A stretch of 64,000 nt of DNA from Carnegiea gigantea (taxonomy: Eukaryota; Streptophyta; Magnoliopsida; Caryophyllales; Cactaceae): assembly GCA_029747015.1 (NCBI GenBank), contig JAKOGI010000344.1, positions 446,001-510,000 of the forward strand. The letters are read 5' to 3'. Below are positions 23,323-36,850 of this stretch, in pieces. A program made the translations under genes and the position numbers. A model generated the notes under the pieces. It was given only the letters and a program-made list of their open reading frames with translations, was not told where the DNA came from and searched no databases. Within the stretch, counting starts at the first letter, position 1, and the number at the start of each line of letters is the position of its first letter.

Positions 23323-23615
23323 ATATGGGCAAAGCCAAAAAGGCGGAGGACATATTTGCATTTGGAACCATCGCACTCTGCATGCTAACAAAAAGTGAAA
23401 GCCCATTTGATTCCAAACAGGATCATGTCAGACTCTCAATTAGCAAGAACAAGAAGACAGACTGGACTCTCATAGTATCAAGTAAGCTTCAAAACACGGG
23501 ATGCACCAAAGAAAAGGCTATGGCTCTCCTAGCACTAGGTCAAAGATGCTGTGACCGTGATAGCAATAAACGTCCATTTCCAAAAGTTCTGATTGCAGAA
23601 CTGGAGAAGATTTGA

Positions 23616-24815
23616 AATATTATACATCTACAAAAGCTCTGATTGCAGATGGACATTGAGAAATCAACTTGTACATAAAAGCAAAACTTTCAAGAAGTGG
23701 ACAGAACATTCATAGTAGATGAATTTTGTAATTTCTTTGTATATGCCCTAGAAAGATCTAAATGTTTGCCTTTTTTTAACGGTAGTTCTTACTATTACCT
23801 GAACAGAAATGTCACACAAAGATCATACAAAGAAATCAAACAGGTAACGCGATTAACCATGAATAATTTTAGTGCTGGTATAAGTAGTTATGCAGAGATG
23901 AGAGAACTACATGAATTGATTTATGTTTATCTGCTCATTATGTACATGGATGTCATGCATCACAGTTCTGTGATGTCCTAACTTACCTATTGATTCCCCA
24001 ATCTAAGAAAGGGAAGGTGTAGAATTTTAATACCTCAAATCAAATAATCATATAAGTTGAGTTGATCTCTTATCATCCACTTACCTCCAAATATGCCACC
24101 ATTAAGAATATGAGCACATGAATTTTTACACATTCTACCAAAACAAAGTAGATTACCAGCTAATGAAATATGATGCTGACCAAGACAAGCATGATACAAT
24201 ATATGAGCAATCATACAAGACTAGATATCATAAAGAATGAAGTAATTAGGGATATGGCGGAGGTGCTCCCACAGAGCATAAATAGATGGAAGCAAGGCCC
24301 AAATTGCTTAAGAGTCACGGGAGGAGGTCTCTGGATACACATGACAGAACATAAGTTTGGACCAGTACTTTGGACTACAAGGGATGAACATGAAGACTAA
24401 GAAGAGTTGGATCGTACAGTCAGTCAACATTCTGCCCTTGATGGCCCCAACCCAAGTATACAAATAATCACGTATTTAAGTTATTAAGAATTTGCTAGTG
24501 CTTTCACCTTATAATATTGACAATCACTTTCATGCTCCCCAGGAAAGTTAAAATAAACAACTCTTTCCATGCAAAATATTTGAAATTTTTTCGTACATTC
24601 ATGAAGTGCACAGACATGATTAGCACAAGATTCATACTCCACGTTCAAACATTTCAATTTGCCTTCTGAGAAAAATATGCACAAGTCGAGATTAAAAAAA
24701 GCACTACAGAAAGGCCACAAACCATGACCACATATACAACAAAGAAACAAAACAAGTAATCCTTTTGAGCTTGAGAACGGTCCGTGCAACAATACATGCT
24801 TTAAACATTGCTCAC
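23616..24815. other. Intergenic, nothing recognised
   Basis: Lies between the kinase stop codon and the possible minus-strand gene. Contains an unsupported 143-codon minus-strand frame (24484-24915) that overlaps exon-like segments discussed in the next entry. Confidence 0.4.
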
Positions 24816-25855
24816 CAGGGAAGGCCATTGATCGCACCTTGGGCATCCTAGTTACCGCAGAAAGACAACTTATTGAAATTGCAGCCTTTCTAATCCACAT
24901 AGCTACAACCTTCACTTACACTGAAGCAAAAAAACAGAACATAAAATGGGTAACCTAAGCACTGAAAAATATATCATCAGAGAGTAATTCACATGCACAT
25001 GCCCCACTTGTCGAAGCTGTGTGTGGCAGGTTGGCCACACACTTCACTTTCCGCGCCCCCCCACCCGGGTTCGAGCCTGGGGGGCACAACTTTGGCTTTG
25101 TGGCTTGCGAGTTGTGTGTGGGCGGATGGTGGTCCTGGGCTTTGGTCTGGGCGTTGACATCCCTTACCCTTGGTCCGTTCAAGGCCCACTGGGTACCCCT
25201 GCGATAGGGGCCCAGGGGCTGGGCCGTCTTACCATTGTAAAAAATTAAAAAAAAAATGTATATGCCCCACTGACCTTGATGCTTGCAGAAATATAAGGCT
25301 ATATCATAGCAATGTAACCACATGTGACGTCAAAGCACCGAATCACCTCATAGAATGCCTACTCTTATCTGACGAGCATGTGTCTCTAACAGGAATAGTG
25401 GACTGCATAACAGCTTCCACCTGGAGATACACAAACAAACTGAATGCATTGGTATCTGATTAAGTCTTCCATTGCAAAACGGGATTGACAACAAAGTGAG
25501 AAAGCCTCTCCCAATGCACCCAGCAAGAGCGGTACCAAATCTGATTCAATTGTTTGGTTCATATCTTAATTGAAACAAATCTGAATTTGTTAATTTCAAC
25601 AATTGAAATTGAAATTGAAATTGAATTAGGAATCTCAATGAATTCGTGAATTCAAAACAAACATACCAAAAAGCATAGGCATGAATCAAATCGAATCGAT
25701 ATCGAAATTGACCAAATCGCACGAACCAGTAAACAGGGTAACTCGAAGAGGGAGAAAGACAGAGATGGAGACGGTGTAGAAGCCATGGATTTGAAATCAA
25801 GATCTGGATCTGCTGCGGGTAGCTCTCTCAAGAGGCCAAGATGATGGAGAGACAC
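24816..25855 (-). other. Possible minus-strand gene of unknown function
   Basis: Three exon-like segments can be seen: a 5' segment around 25740-25855 (LLRELPAADPDLDFKSMAST), 25347-25420 with CCAG acceptor and AG|GTGATT donor (VEAVMQSTIPVRDTCSSDKS), and 24816-24847 with CTAG acceptor and CTG|GTGAGC donor (MPKVRSMAFP). A SINE lies in what would be the second intron. I do not recognise the protein, and the model rests on splice-site appearance only. It could equally be the remains of a gene. Confidence 0.3.
25009..25261 (+). mobile_element. tRNA-derived SINE with target-site duplication
   Basis: About 253 bp, much GC-richer than its surroundings. It has a polymerase III box B match (ggttcgagcct, about 25067) and an A-box-like tggcaggttgg about 40 bp upstream. 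It ends in an A-rich tail (25239-25257). It is flanked by a 10-bp direct repeat atgccccact at 24999-25008 and 25262-25271. Box A/box B, A-rich tail and target-site duplication together define a plant SINE. I cannot name the family. Open frames across it on both strands are due to its GC content. Confidence 0.8.
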
Positions 25856-25872
25856 ATGGAAAAGAGGGCTCT

Positions 25873-25893
25873 CCCCCCCCCCCCCCCCGGGGG
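25873..25893 (+). repeat. C16-G5 tract
   Basis: Sixteen C followed by five G upstream of the possible minus-strand gene. Self-complementary at the junction. Confidence 0.85.
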
Positions 25894-28500
25894 AAATAGA
25901 AGGGGAAGGAGAGATGGAGGCAGAAGAATGATTTTTCGTTTATTTTTATTTTTTTCGTTTTTTCTGGAACTCCTATGTGGCAGCCGTTCAAACGTCACTT
26001 GAAAGTACAGGCTGCCCTTTTAGGTTTTATGATGTCTTTGGGGGTGTTATTGTCATTTTAATTTTTTTGAGTCATCGGAAAATTAGGAATGTTAATCTCT
26101 TATTCTTATTTTCTTTTTCCTTCTTTTATGCTTGTTATCACGTTGATCATCCTGTCTGTTTTCCTTTTTTGTTTATGGAGAATGCAAATATTTAACCCAA
26201 CGGGTAAGGTAATTTCCATCCGATGAAAATTACGACTAATTACCATAAGTTCCGCGATATACACATGTATATTTGGTATTACTAGATATAAATTGTTGAT
26301 TTTTCTAATTATTCATTGAAATTATAATTACATTTTTTTAAATGACTAAAACTGAATAAAATTAATTTATGAATGTCATGTTTGGAGGAGTAAAATAATT
26401 TCACTCTTTCAATTACCATAAAAATTTAAATTAATTAATTAATTTAAAGCCCCTCCCCTTCCATGGCTATCGACGGAGGTCGGGCTGCAATACTAGGCTA
26501 TGAGACTTTTGCTTGAAGAAGATGCATTTGCTTCATATACATTATTGATCCCGCATTTAAAACCTCAACGCGCCCTTCAATCCTCCCACTCGTAACCTTC
26601 AAAGTTCCATCCTATTGAATATTGATATGCCGCCCGAGCTACTTACTAACAATATTTTTTTTCCGACGTGCACATTTTTTCTAGCAACAATTTATCTTTT
26701 CGGTGATTTTTTTTCTACCTGTCCATTTGGCGGCGACAGAGGTTGCCAGAAATATCATTGGCCGAAACCTGGCCGGCATTAACTTCGCCGGTGTCTTGCC
26801 GGAAAATTTGGAACTAATGGCCGGAAAATTTGGAGCTAATGGCTGGAAACTATGGAGGTTGATTGGGGCTTCATGCTTCAAATACTTTAATTCTTGCTTT
26901 TTTGTTTCTTTTTGTTGTTTCTTTGATTTTTCATTGAATTAATGGTAGAACTTTTCACAATCCAAACATGTCCTTAAACAAATAATTTTTCAAGTAACTA
27001 TCATAAGTTTAATAATTTAAAAATATTAAATTTAATGTCATTAAAAAATAAAAATTAACGATAGAGATTAAACATCACCACATTTACATCTAATATTATC
27101 GGAATTACCGTAACTCCCATAATTACCGTTTTATGGAAGTCGCTATACCCGTACCGAATATTTAATTACTATTTGTTATTTTATACATCTTTATTACAGT
27201 GTTCATCCATTATACATCTTTTAAGATCTTTATTATTTTTATTATTCATCTTAGAAAATGAAAAATGCACATATGTTCATTTATCTATCTTTCTTTTCAA
27301 CTTTATTTTTGTTAATTTTAAATGAATTGAACTTATCTGAAATAAACTAAATCGAATTGTATCACCTCAACACGTACTTGAATTTTCTCTCATAATGCTT
27401 GATTGGGTTAGCTTGACCTTATACTCAATGTCTCTTCTGGCTCACTCCAATATAGTTAGACAGTGCTTGAGATTATGCCCTTATCAAAATGTCCTCATCT
27501 GATATTCCTAATGCATCACATGATCTTCCCTCAACAAACTACTCCCGGTCGATAATGGGCAAAAAAATTACCATGGTTAGGGATACGAGTGATGAAATTC
27601 CTAGCCAAGCGAATCATTGCATACAAAAGAAATGAGCAATGAGACTAGAAAAGGCTAATAAATGAGAGATTGTCATGGGATGATTAAAATAAAGATAACC
27701 ATAAGTGCATCATGAATTCTAAAATATAATGCCACAAGAATTGTGGTTTACAAATATGGACCATAAAGGGTCTAGTAAATAATCAACCAACGAGAAAGAT
27801 GGCATGGTTGTACTCGGGTTTAACTGATGAATTGGAAACAAAATGACAAGCAACTGAGCTTCAACTATGTGACTTTATAGCAACAAGCAGCAAGATAAGT
27901 GTAATAAATAGACGGGACAAGGAATGTGCAATAAATAGATAGATAGATTGGATAAGTAAAGTGTAATAGATAGATAAATAAATTGGACAAGTAAAGTATA
28001 ATTGATAGATAAATAAATTGAGTAAGTTACAATAGGAACATGCCTTTACTCATATGAAGTCAATTCGAGTACAACAATAAGATTAAATAGAGAATGTAGA
28101 TGTTTATTTATTAAAATGTAAGATATATGTGTGGGAGTTGAAGTTCAAAATAAAGAGAGTAAGGGGATTATGACAGTCGCAATCGCCCACACTAATGAGA
28201 GTTGAATTACATTATGAATTCAGAACAAGTTATACGAGCTTATCATTATGAATAAATAAGATGTAAGGTAGATGTATGAATCGGCTCTCAGTGGAATGAA
28301 CTACAACTCATGATCATGAAATAAAAATGGTGAAGGTTAAGAGCACTGGAATGCTGACAACAATATAAAGTAGAACGAAAAATGTATTGCACATTTAACA
28401 ATGGGTTTGCAAAGACATGGAAGATCATGCTAATAGAAAATATCGGGTTGAAAAGTAAGGGAGATTAAACAACATTGGATGGTATCAAGTTTTGAAGAAG
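25894..28500. other. Intergenic AT-rich region
   Basis: No gene recognised. It contains an internal repeat at about 26795-26845 (ccggaaaatttgga, then ctaatggc, twice) and the minisatellite at 27905-28030. The left end of the Ty3/Gypsy remnant lies somewhere near 28.5 kb but cannot be placed. Confidence 0.45.
27905..28030 (+). repeat. ~35-bp minisatellite
   Basis: Three to four degenerate copies of a unit containing gtaaagt, taat and gatagataaataaattg, with a period of about 35 bp. It borders the remnant of Gypsy element B. Confidence 0.7.
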
Positions 28501-31211
28501 AGACAAGCAAACAATTTCAAGAATTGCTATAAAAGGGCATTCTTGTAAAAGATAAACTGTGGTTGTATGGTTTAGGTGTGATATCCGGACCTCAAATCAT
28601 TCATGGAAAAGACTTCTGTTGTTGGCAGTTAATCCCATAAATCGTTTGTTCAAGGTATAGGGCACTGGTTTTTTGATAATGATCTTATTCAACTCTCTAT
28701 ACGCAGTATACAACCATAAGGTTATGCCTTCCTTCTTCATACATAGAAAAGTAGGGTTTCCCACAATTGGACGCTTGGTCAAATAACTTCCTTCTATAAC
28801 AACTCATTTTACTAAATTTTTAGTTCCTTGAACTCTACTGGGGGTCATGTGATAGGGGCTCTGAAAATGGATTGAGCACCTAGCACTAGATTGATCTAAA
28901 AATCAATGTTTCTTAGGGAAAAACAATCCCGAAAGTCCTCATATAAAACACCTCTAAATTCACAAGCTGTAATTATGGATATGTATATACCGAGTGTGGT
29001 TGACATATTACTAATATTAAATGCATTACTGACACGATAACTCACTTGCTTGCACAGTGTAATCAGGGCGGAGATATGATTTTTCTTCTATCGGTCCATA
29101 GAAACACACGTCTAGTCTTTCCATATTTCTCAAACTAGCCTTAAGATCTTTACAAGTCATCTTCTATAAGTACACAGTCAGTTCATCCCCATGATGACAA
29201 CAAGGCCTATCAATTAAGCTGAATTGAATACCCAATGAATATGTTTCTAGCAATACTAACAGAGGCATATTTATAAAAGATAACATATTCAACTACTTCC
29301 TGGTCTCAATAAGTTTAAAAGACAAGGGGACGATCTAAAGTGTAAAGAGGTGCAACCACACCATGAACTCTTGTAAAGATATTTTCTTTATTGGTTATAA
29401 AGGACAGACATGTAAGCTGAATGAATGAAAGGACGAAGATTCGTAATGAAAGAGAGACATATAAATGTCTTGCATATACAAGACATGTAGTTTATTCATG
29501 ATGGTCATGGCAGTAAAGTAAATGAACGATGTTATGAAGTTGAGATGGAGTTTTAAGTAATAAAGGTGAAGAAATGTAACAAATTATCAAAGCAGCTTTT
29601 GAGAAGTCATACGGTATCTGGATGTGAGTAAAATGATGAAGATAAGGGTTAACAGTACCAGAAGAAAAATTTTATTCATCTGGTGTTTGAAATGATAATA
29701 TGTCAAGATGAAGGAGTCAGTCTTATGACTGTACATGATGGCATCCATCAATAACACATTCTATAGTAAATGGAAGCCTTGGGTAGGCGTATAAACTCCG
29801 AAACTGCTGACAGGTGGAAATAGCACAAATCGTTGTTTATTATTAATAAGATAGGCTATACTAGTAAAGAAAAGATTTCCAAAATAACTTGAGTAACAAC
29901 ATGCAGTCACGGCCATAGAGTAGTATGTCAATATGACGTTACGGTGCTATAGAAACATGAACAATATGGATACATTTAATTGTTGAAAAGGCGTTCAATG
30001 ACTGGGTCTGAAGCAACCAAAGGCTTTGTAAGGAATAAATAAATAGTGCCCAAATAGAAGTAAGGAGTTAAAGTAGGTGACAGTAAAAATATGAACATAC
30101 TGATGATTAAACTGCAAGTAGAATGGGTCAAATGTGCTTAGGAAGAGCTGCAAATCACACAGCAATGTATACCGGGGGTCATTATAGGCTCCATTATGGA
30201 AACAAAGAATTAAGCGGTTATGATTGTCAGGGTTTGAATCGCCTATAAGAAAGGTTGCTCAAATGTGTTGAAGAACTCCGCACATACCACATATGAGAAT
30301 TTCCATAAACATTGTATTGCAAATCTAGAGAGCATTAGTAGTAAAGAAATGATACCTTTGAATAATTTAAGGTAACTAGGGCAAAAAAAAGTCAATGACA
30401 GGAAGTAATGAGAGCATTGCTGATGTAAGGTCTTAGTGTCAAGACCAGATAATTTCTATACATGGCAGCTTAATCTTACTTGTACCACACATATAATGCT
30501 AAGCAGCACACCATAAGCTACTAATTGCTATCACCATACATAAGCACTCATTGTAGTGTTCGTCTTATATTGGTTCACCTCAAAGATATTACCCCACCAG
30601 GCATTTCCTCATCTAGAGGTTTACATCTGACTCGACACTGTATAAGTCCCTTAAGAAGTTGCAAATGGCATCCCCACATCAGGTTTCAACCATCATTGTA
30701 CTCAAGATCAGGTATATTAACACACCTCAATAAAGCTCTCAAATTTTGAGGCAAAATAGACAGAGTTCTGCCTAAAAACTGACTAAAACCCAACTTAAAG
30801 CCTTATAATAGATACCTGAAATGGAGAGAAACACTTCAATAGCTCAACGGCCACAAGCAAAAGTTCAAAACTCAACGGGTCACACAGCCAGAGTGCACGA
30901 CTGCAAAAATTTAAACAAATGAATGAAATGAAACATACAATACAACTCCTAGATAAATGAGAGCATGCTTCACTAACAGGTCACCCAAATGGTTCCACAC
31001 TCCACGTTGCTAATTCTTGAATTTCAAGATATTACCAAATGATTGAGTCACTTGAATGGAAATGGTTCCTCCATGCATGCACATACATATGAACTTACAG
31101 TCAATAACCCATTTAACTGGTCCAACATAACTCATACATACCTTGATAGCTAACTCATAAACACTTGATAGCTCACAGTGGTCCTTAAAACCTTGGCTCT
31201 GATATCAAATC
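28500..31211 (-). mobile_element. Ty3/Gypsy element B, internal remnant
   Basis: On the minus strand, 28597-28782 reads as reverse transcriptase with VYTAYRELN-type sequence (LYTAYRELNKIIIKKPVPYT), which matches the Gypsy motif 'YRELNK.TIK..YP'. The protease/linker region lies near 28.9-29.3 kb. These parallel element A at 38.6-39.3 kb. A primer-binding site lies at 31191-31207 (minus strand TGATATCAGAGCCAAGG, an initiator-methionine tRNA-type PBS) just inside the LTR that begins at 31212. Integrase and a left LTR are not seen, so the element is truncated on the left. Its coding frames are heavily broken. Confidence 0.75.
31191..31207 (-). promoter_or_regulatory. Primer-binding site of element B (initiator Met tRNA type)
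   Basis: Minus strand TGATATCAGAGCCAAGG, adjoining the LTR start at 31212. It is closer to the iMet consensus than that of element A. Confidence 0.75.
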
Positions 31212-33800
31212 TGTAACGCCCCCTAAAATGCTAATAACATGATTTACGAAAAATTGCAGCGGAAGACTTAATAATAGAAGACACTACTGCCGTCCTGATA
31301 AGGACAAGGCTCACTGAAACCATTTAATCTTGCAACTCATGTTCACAATCATAAAATCTATTAAACTGAAATACTTCAAGACCAAAATCCATCATAGTTC
31401 AACTTCAATACCATCGACTTAATCATATCATGTGCTAACTCGTACGCCATACTACACAAGTATATTGAATATATATCCAACTTGACCCTGAGGTCGATTC
31501 CAATATTCATGTTATACTAAATCCACTGTGAGCATATGATGACTTCCAAAAGGGCATGCTAAAAGGAGAAACATATGATACTTCATCACCTAAAATGGAA
31601 AACATAAAAACAATTCGAAATGTGAGCAAAAACTCAGTACATGCATTCTTGTATTGTAAAATGAGCATAGAAATACTGTTGATGGGTACCCGTCGTTGCA
31701 ATTCATTTAGTTGGCAATAACAATGAAAATGAAAGTCATATGGAACTGAATTGCTCATTATTATCTGGATGTGAACCCCCTGCAATGATATGATCTATAC
31801 ATAGGTATACACCTGCTAATACGATCAAGAGTTGGCCTGAAGCCGCGTGGGTAAATGATGGGTTGACGCCCTATAGATGATAACTGATGGGGTCACAAGT
31901 AAAATGGTAAATCACTGTATAAATTGATTCATTGATAAACTCATTAGGAGTTATAACTTGATAAACATGTTCTGCTTTCTGAAGATACAGGTAATGGACA
32001 TACCTTGAGTTTTTAAAAATGTCATCTGACTTGATAAATATGTTCTGACTTAATAATACTTGTGCATAATAAGGAACGATAACTAGGCCTCGACTTTGTT
32101 TCATAAATATCATTGCAGGTATATGTAATCAGTAAATGATCCTTACTCACATAATTAGTAGGTAAAAGATGCATAGTGGATATTGAGTAATTAAATGGTA
32201 TACATAACTAGGGTATTTCAATACAACTTCAAAACTGAATTAATAAAAGTAATTAAATCCGATATAAAGTAAATGAAAGTAAAATAGTACACAATGAGAT
32301 AAATGAGATTGCAAAGAAAAATGCTTTAATGGTGACAATTGAGGGAGTGGTTGTGGCCTTTTCTGAAATAGGTTGCTGATACGAGTTTAAGGCTTACTGA
32401 TGTATAGTTTGGTTCAAGATAATAGCGAGTACGCTAGATTGGCCTGATAAATACATTTGACACATTCTGAAGTGAGTAAGTAATAAAGGTTTAAGGCCAA
32501 GAGAGATATATCTTGATTCAAGATAGCATAAAACTGTAATAACTTGGTCTGATAAATATAGTTTCTGAGTCACAACTTTTCCCACTTCTCATATTTCATT
32601 CATAAATCCATTAGATATAGAATTCTATCCCAAATGAATCATTGAACTCAATAGAAGCTATTAAGCTCATTAAACTTAGTGTTTTTTTTGGGGTAAAATT
32701 CATAAATGATTCAAAGCTTATAAACAAGTTCCCAAATTGTATACTTGTCTTCTTCTTTCTCATTAATCAAGCCAAAAGTTCTATGAAGGTCCATGAATAT
32801 TCATTTCTTGCTTAAATGAGTTTACTTGACCCAAAACACACAAAATGAATGCATGATTAATCTCACTCAATCATTATTATTGCTCTTTACACAATTACTC
32901 AAAATGCTTTCAAAAATACCAAACTCAAAATACTCAGCAAAAATTCATGAAATCTTATATGAAATTTGAAAATAATATGGACAATCTATAGTACAATTTT
33001 TTGAATTTTCCTCCAAGTGTACGCTGTATAGAAATTGCAATAACTACCCAATTTGCCCAAAGCAGGTTAGTTTATTTTAGAAATTCATAACTTTCACCCT
33101 AGACCTCAAATGGAGACCTAAAACCCCAATATGAAAATACTAAGAAGTCCTAAAAACCTTTAATTTGTAACACAAAACGTGATTCCCACAATAGGGTTCC
33201 CAAAATAGGGCTAAAACACAAGTATGTTAGTTTTTGGTCCATTCTGCACAGTTTTGGCAAAACAACCATAACTTTTTCCACAGAGATCGGATTAAGGCGA
33301 TTCAAAAGCTAATTAAAAGCTAACACACTGAACAATCTACCGACCAAAAATCATAATTTTTTCATGGGCCGATCATTACCATTTTAATCCTGAATTCTGC
33401 CCTATTTTTCTAAACTTTTTAGCCCTCACTGATTTGGCTTTTTCCTCTCTTTTCACATAAATCCTCACTTGAAATCATTCCAAATCATCAAAAACATCAT
33501 CATAATCATCAATAGAACTAAATATTACAAAATGAAGTACAAAGCAATCCATAAACATGGTTTTAACTTAAACTTGCATGAACATGATCACCCTTAAACC
33601 CTAGCATGATTCAAGCTCAATTTCACCATGACCAACACCAAAATAACTCTTATTTCTTATCAAAATGCTATGATAAATGATCACAAATATCAAAACAAGA
33701 ATCAAAAGTAAAATAAAAATCAAAACCAACAAGATCAAGTTTCAAAATTACTCACTTTGCTTGAAGATAAGTAGAGATGGAGGTGTTGTTTAGTGGTTTT
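31212..33800 (-). repeat. LTR of Gypsy element B, first part (split by element A)
   Basis: It starts TGTAACGCCCCC next to the PBS and continues to the insertion point of element A at 33800. It resumes at 44105 and ends ATTACA at 44973, so the reconstituted extent is about 3.46 kb. Its start and end resemble those of the element A LTRs (TGTAACGCC ... ATTACA, shared gcagcggaag box), indicating related families. Confidence 0.8.
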
Positions 33801-36800
33801 TGTAACGCCTCCAGTTACTGATGTTTGATTATTCTAACTTAATCCCTTATTGATTAGTGATTTACAGCGGAAGTCCTGTGATTAGAGGCGTTACCGCCAT
33901 TTCTTAACGGAACAAGGCTAACTGGATCTACATACATGACAACATATGTTGTAATTAAACATACTTTCAACCACTTATACCATCCAAGATATATGGTTAC
34001 ACCTATTAACTCAGTGTACAACTACCAAATACTAGCAAATACTAAGTCCAAAACAATATACAACCAGCAGATCTTTAGGACTGTTGGCCTATAAATCACT
34101 ATGAGCAGTAGCTAGCTGACATACGGCGAATAGTAGTTCACACTCATTTCTCGCTTTCCTCTGGCTTGTCAGAAGGAGGACTGCACACCGATCCTTTACC
34201 TAAAAAAGAAAACATGAAAACATTCGAATAATGAGCTGAAGCTTAGCACGTACATTCCTATGCTGTAAAACAAGTTTTGTATGTAAATAGTTGGGCGCCC
34301 GCATTTCAAAACATTTTGGTTTGCAAATATGGGAGAGAGAATGTATAAGTAAAACTAATTTACTCATTATTATCTGAAAGTGGACCCCTTTGTTGACGTC
34401 TGCTGCGATCTTGAAATAGGTGCACACCTCCCAGGCCGATCAGAGAACTTGAGTTGCAGTCGCAGGGGTAAATTGAAGGGCATAAGCTCCGATGATTGAT
34501 AATTGACGGGGCCACTTGTTTAGGTGACAAAAAATTGCATAAATTGATTCCTTAAATGAACATTATATTGATTTTTCATCAGTGAGACACATGCGAGTTT
34601 TTGAAGAACACAAGCAATGTACGTACCTGGTTTTCGAAATTCTTTCCTCTTTAAAACGGAGGGCGTGTGTTGGCAGCTTGAAGCAAACGAGGTAGCCTCT
34701 TTCCTGCTTCAAATATTTTATTTTTTTCCATTAGTGCGATATTATGAAGTTTATTAAACTTATCAGCTTAATGGATTATTTGTAACTGACAATGTGTTTA
34801 TAAATACCTGTGTTATCGCCATTACGATCTGAATTAATGATATACGTTTGTTATTATCATTAGTTGGTTGCGCGATGCGCATCAAGGCCCTCGTAAAGTG
34901 TTATTATGATTAATATAACTATTAGCGTTATTGTTCTCAACATTATTCTTATTGTTTTAAATCTGATAATCATTCAAGTCTTGTACTTCACTATTCTTAG
35001 CATTAACTTTAGAATATTCAACCATTTACTTAATTACCTGTATATATGAAATAGACATATAACCTTCAAAATTCTCATCCTGTTAATATTTATTTAATCT
35101 CATTAGTACCTTAAATTCCCTCCGCTCTACTGATTTGGATTCTTAAATTGAATTGAAGACGAAGACAAGCAGAACACCGAACTTTTATCATATTAAGCTG
35201 TTGATATAAGTAAATTGGGATATTTATAAGACTATTAATTAAGTAAATTAGTAATCGAAACATTTACGTCATTAATAAAGTTGCGGGTTACGATTACATG
35301 CATTAGGCTTTTGGTTCAATTGTGACTAAAGGCTTGTTAATTAGCTTAAACTCTACCCCAAACATTGAACCCTTTATCATTAATTTTATATCCATAGAAC
35401 GCACCCAACTTTCGACATTCTAGCACCGAATTTGTATAAGTTCCCTCAATTTTCTTCTTTATAACACACTTAATCTTATTAACCCAACCACACTCGAGCT
35501 TGTACTTTATTTACATCACAGCCTTAAAACCTTAACTCATCACTTCCATGGCATCACATATCTAGTCAATACTCGCTAATTCGTTAACTAGTTGTGTACA
35601 TCATTATCTGAGCAAGAGTTAACTCAATTTAGGATATAAACTCCAATCCGTTATGCTCATGACTCCCAACATCCATCAAACATTCAGTCATTCAATATAA
35701 CATATATGAACGTTCGCCCATCATGCATCCTACTTTGATTCCCTTCAGATTTAACACCTATCCGAAGCATAATCCAACTAGGCCATGGTTTCAAATAGCC
35801 ACGAATGCTAATTTCCACGCAAAATTTCAATGACTCAACCACGCCAAGTTATAAATTCGGAATATTACCAAATAATCTCAAATTTCTAAAAATTTGCATT
35901 TCACATGATATTCAGATAACGTCAATCAATCCCCAACTTCATAATTTTCTCAACGTAACTGAATAACATCAAATAATTTCAATCTCCACGAATTCACAAC
36001 AAATAGCCAAATAACGTGAAATTTATGCGATTCAGTAAATCAGGTATCGAAATTAATATGAAATTCAATGAATTATTACAAACAAATTAAAACCCACTTC
36101 AGTTCCAATTTCTCACTTCAACTCTCTGCCAAAGTCACAACCGAAATTGGAACAGCCCAGCCAAATTCACCATTCAATTCATTCATTCAAAATAACCTCA
36201 GAAATTTTGTTAATAGACACTCACTAATACTAGTTACATTCGTTAGTAAAGAAATTAAAACCCAAACCATCAAAACAAATCAACCAAGCAAGGTTAGGGT
36301 TCCTTTACCTTTTAATTCAAATCAAAGCTAGAAGAGGAGATGGAGATGGAGGTGGTGCTGGATTGTAGCCGTGGCAGTGCTCTGGCAGCTAGAACCGGCG
36401 GCAGTTTAACCGGCGACAAGAGAGGTTGAGGCAGAACAGGGTCACGGGCAGAGGGGGGGTCGAACAAGGGAGGCAAGGTGTGGCAGTGGGGTGGCTGGGC
36501 GTGTCGGCGGCTGGTGGTGACCGGCAAACGACGGTTCCCGGTGACAGACGGTGGGCCGTAGGGGCTCCGGCAAGCCAAAAAAACAAACGGGGGGGATGAG
36601 GGTCGGGAGAGCCATAGCAGGGGAGGGGGTTTGGGTTTGATTTTTTTGTTTGGGGAAATTTTGAAACTTTGGTTATTTAAGTTATTATGTATTTTATTAT
36701 TTTTTTCTTTCTACCTAAGTCGGTTACTGCCTCTCTTTTCTCTTCTTTTTTTTTTTAATACTTTGATGTATTATATATTTATATGGATAAACATATATAT

Positions 36801-36812
36801 ATTATTATTATT

Positions 36813-36850
<38 letters not shown>

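Larger units (their letters stand above)
17399..23615 (+). pseudogene. Receptor-like-kinase family pseudogene, five exons
   Basis: The kinase domain is nearly complete in order. Exon a (17399-17560) has the glycine loop GSGSSGGVYLG and VAVK lysine. Exon b (17633-17762) has VKLEYLSMLEGNNI, LLGYAE and YYLIYEKLEGDL. Exon c (17857-17976) has LDWHATLKILK and the catalytic loop LVHGDLKLQNILLDK. Exon d (21015-21117) has PKVADFGTMR and TPGY. Exon e (23323-23615, TGA end) has DIFAFGTIALCMLT and LGQRCCDRDSNKRP. Introns have GT-AG borders. Lesions: TAG in exon a after NDKS, TGA in exon b after GYAE, and an extra T in exon c (T7 instead of T6). The catalytic loop is HGD rather than the usual HRD, as in some receptor-like kinases. 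Exons d and e are open. Its paralogue is at 56.8-57.4 kb. The homopolymer frameshift could be a sequencing error, but the two stops are substitutions. Confidence 0.88.

Noticed and set aside
24484..24915. 143-codon minus-strand frame as a gene
   Set aside because: No recognisable domain; it spans donor- and acceptor-like sites that suit small exons better.
24955..25323. Overlapping GC-rich frames on both strands (up to 122 codons)
   Set aside because: They arise from the GC-rich SINE body and stop at its borders.
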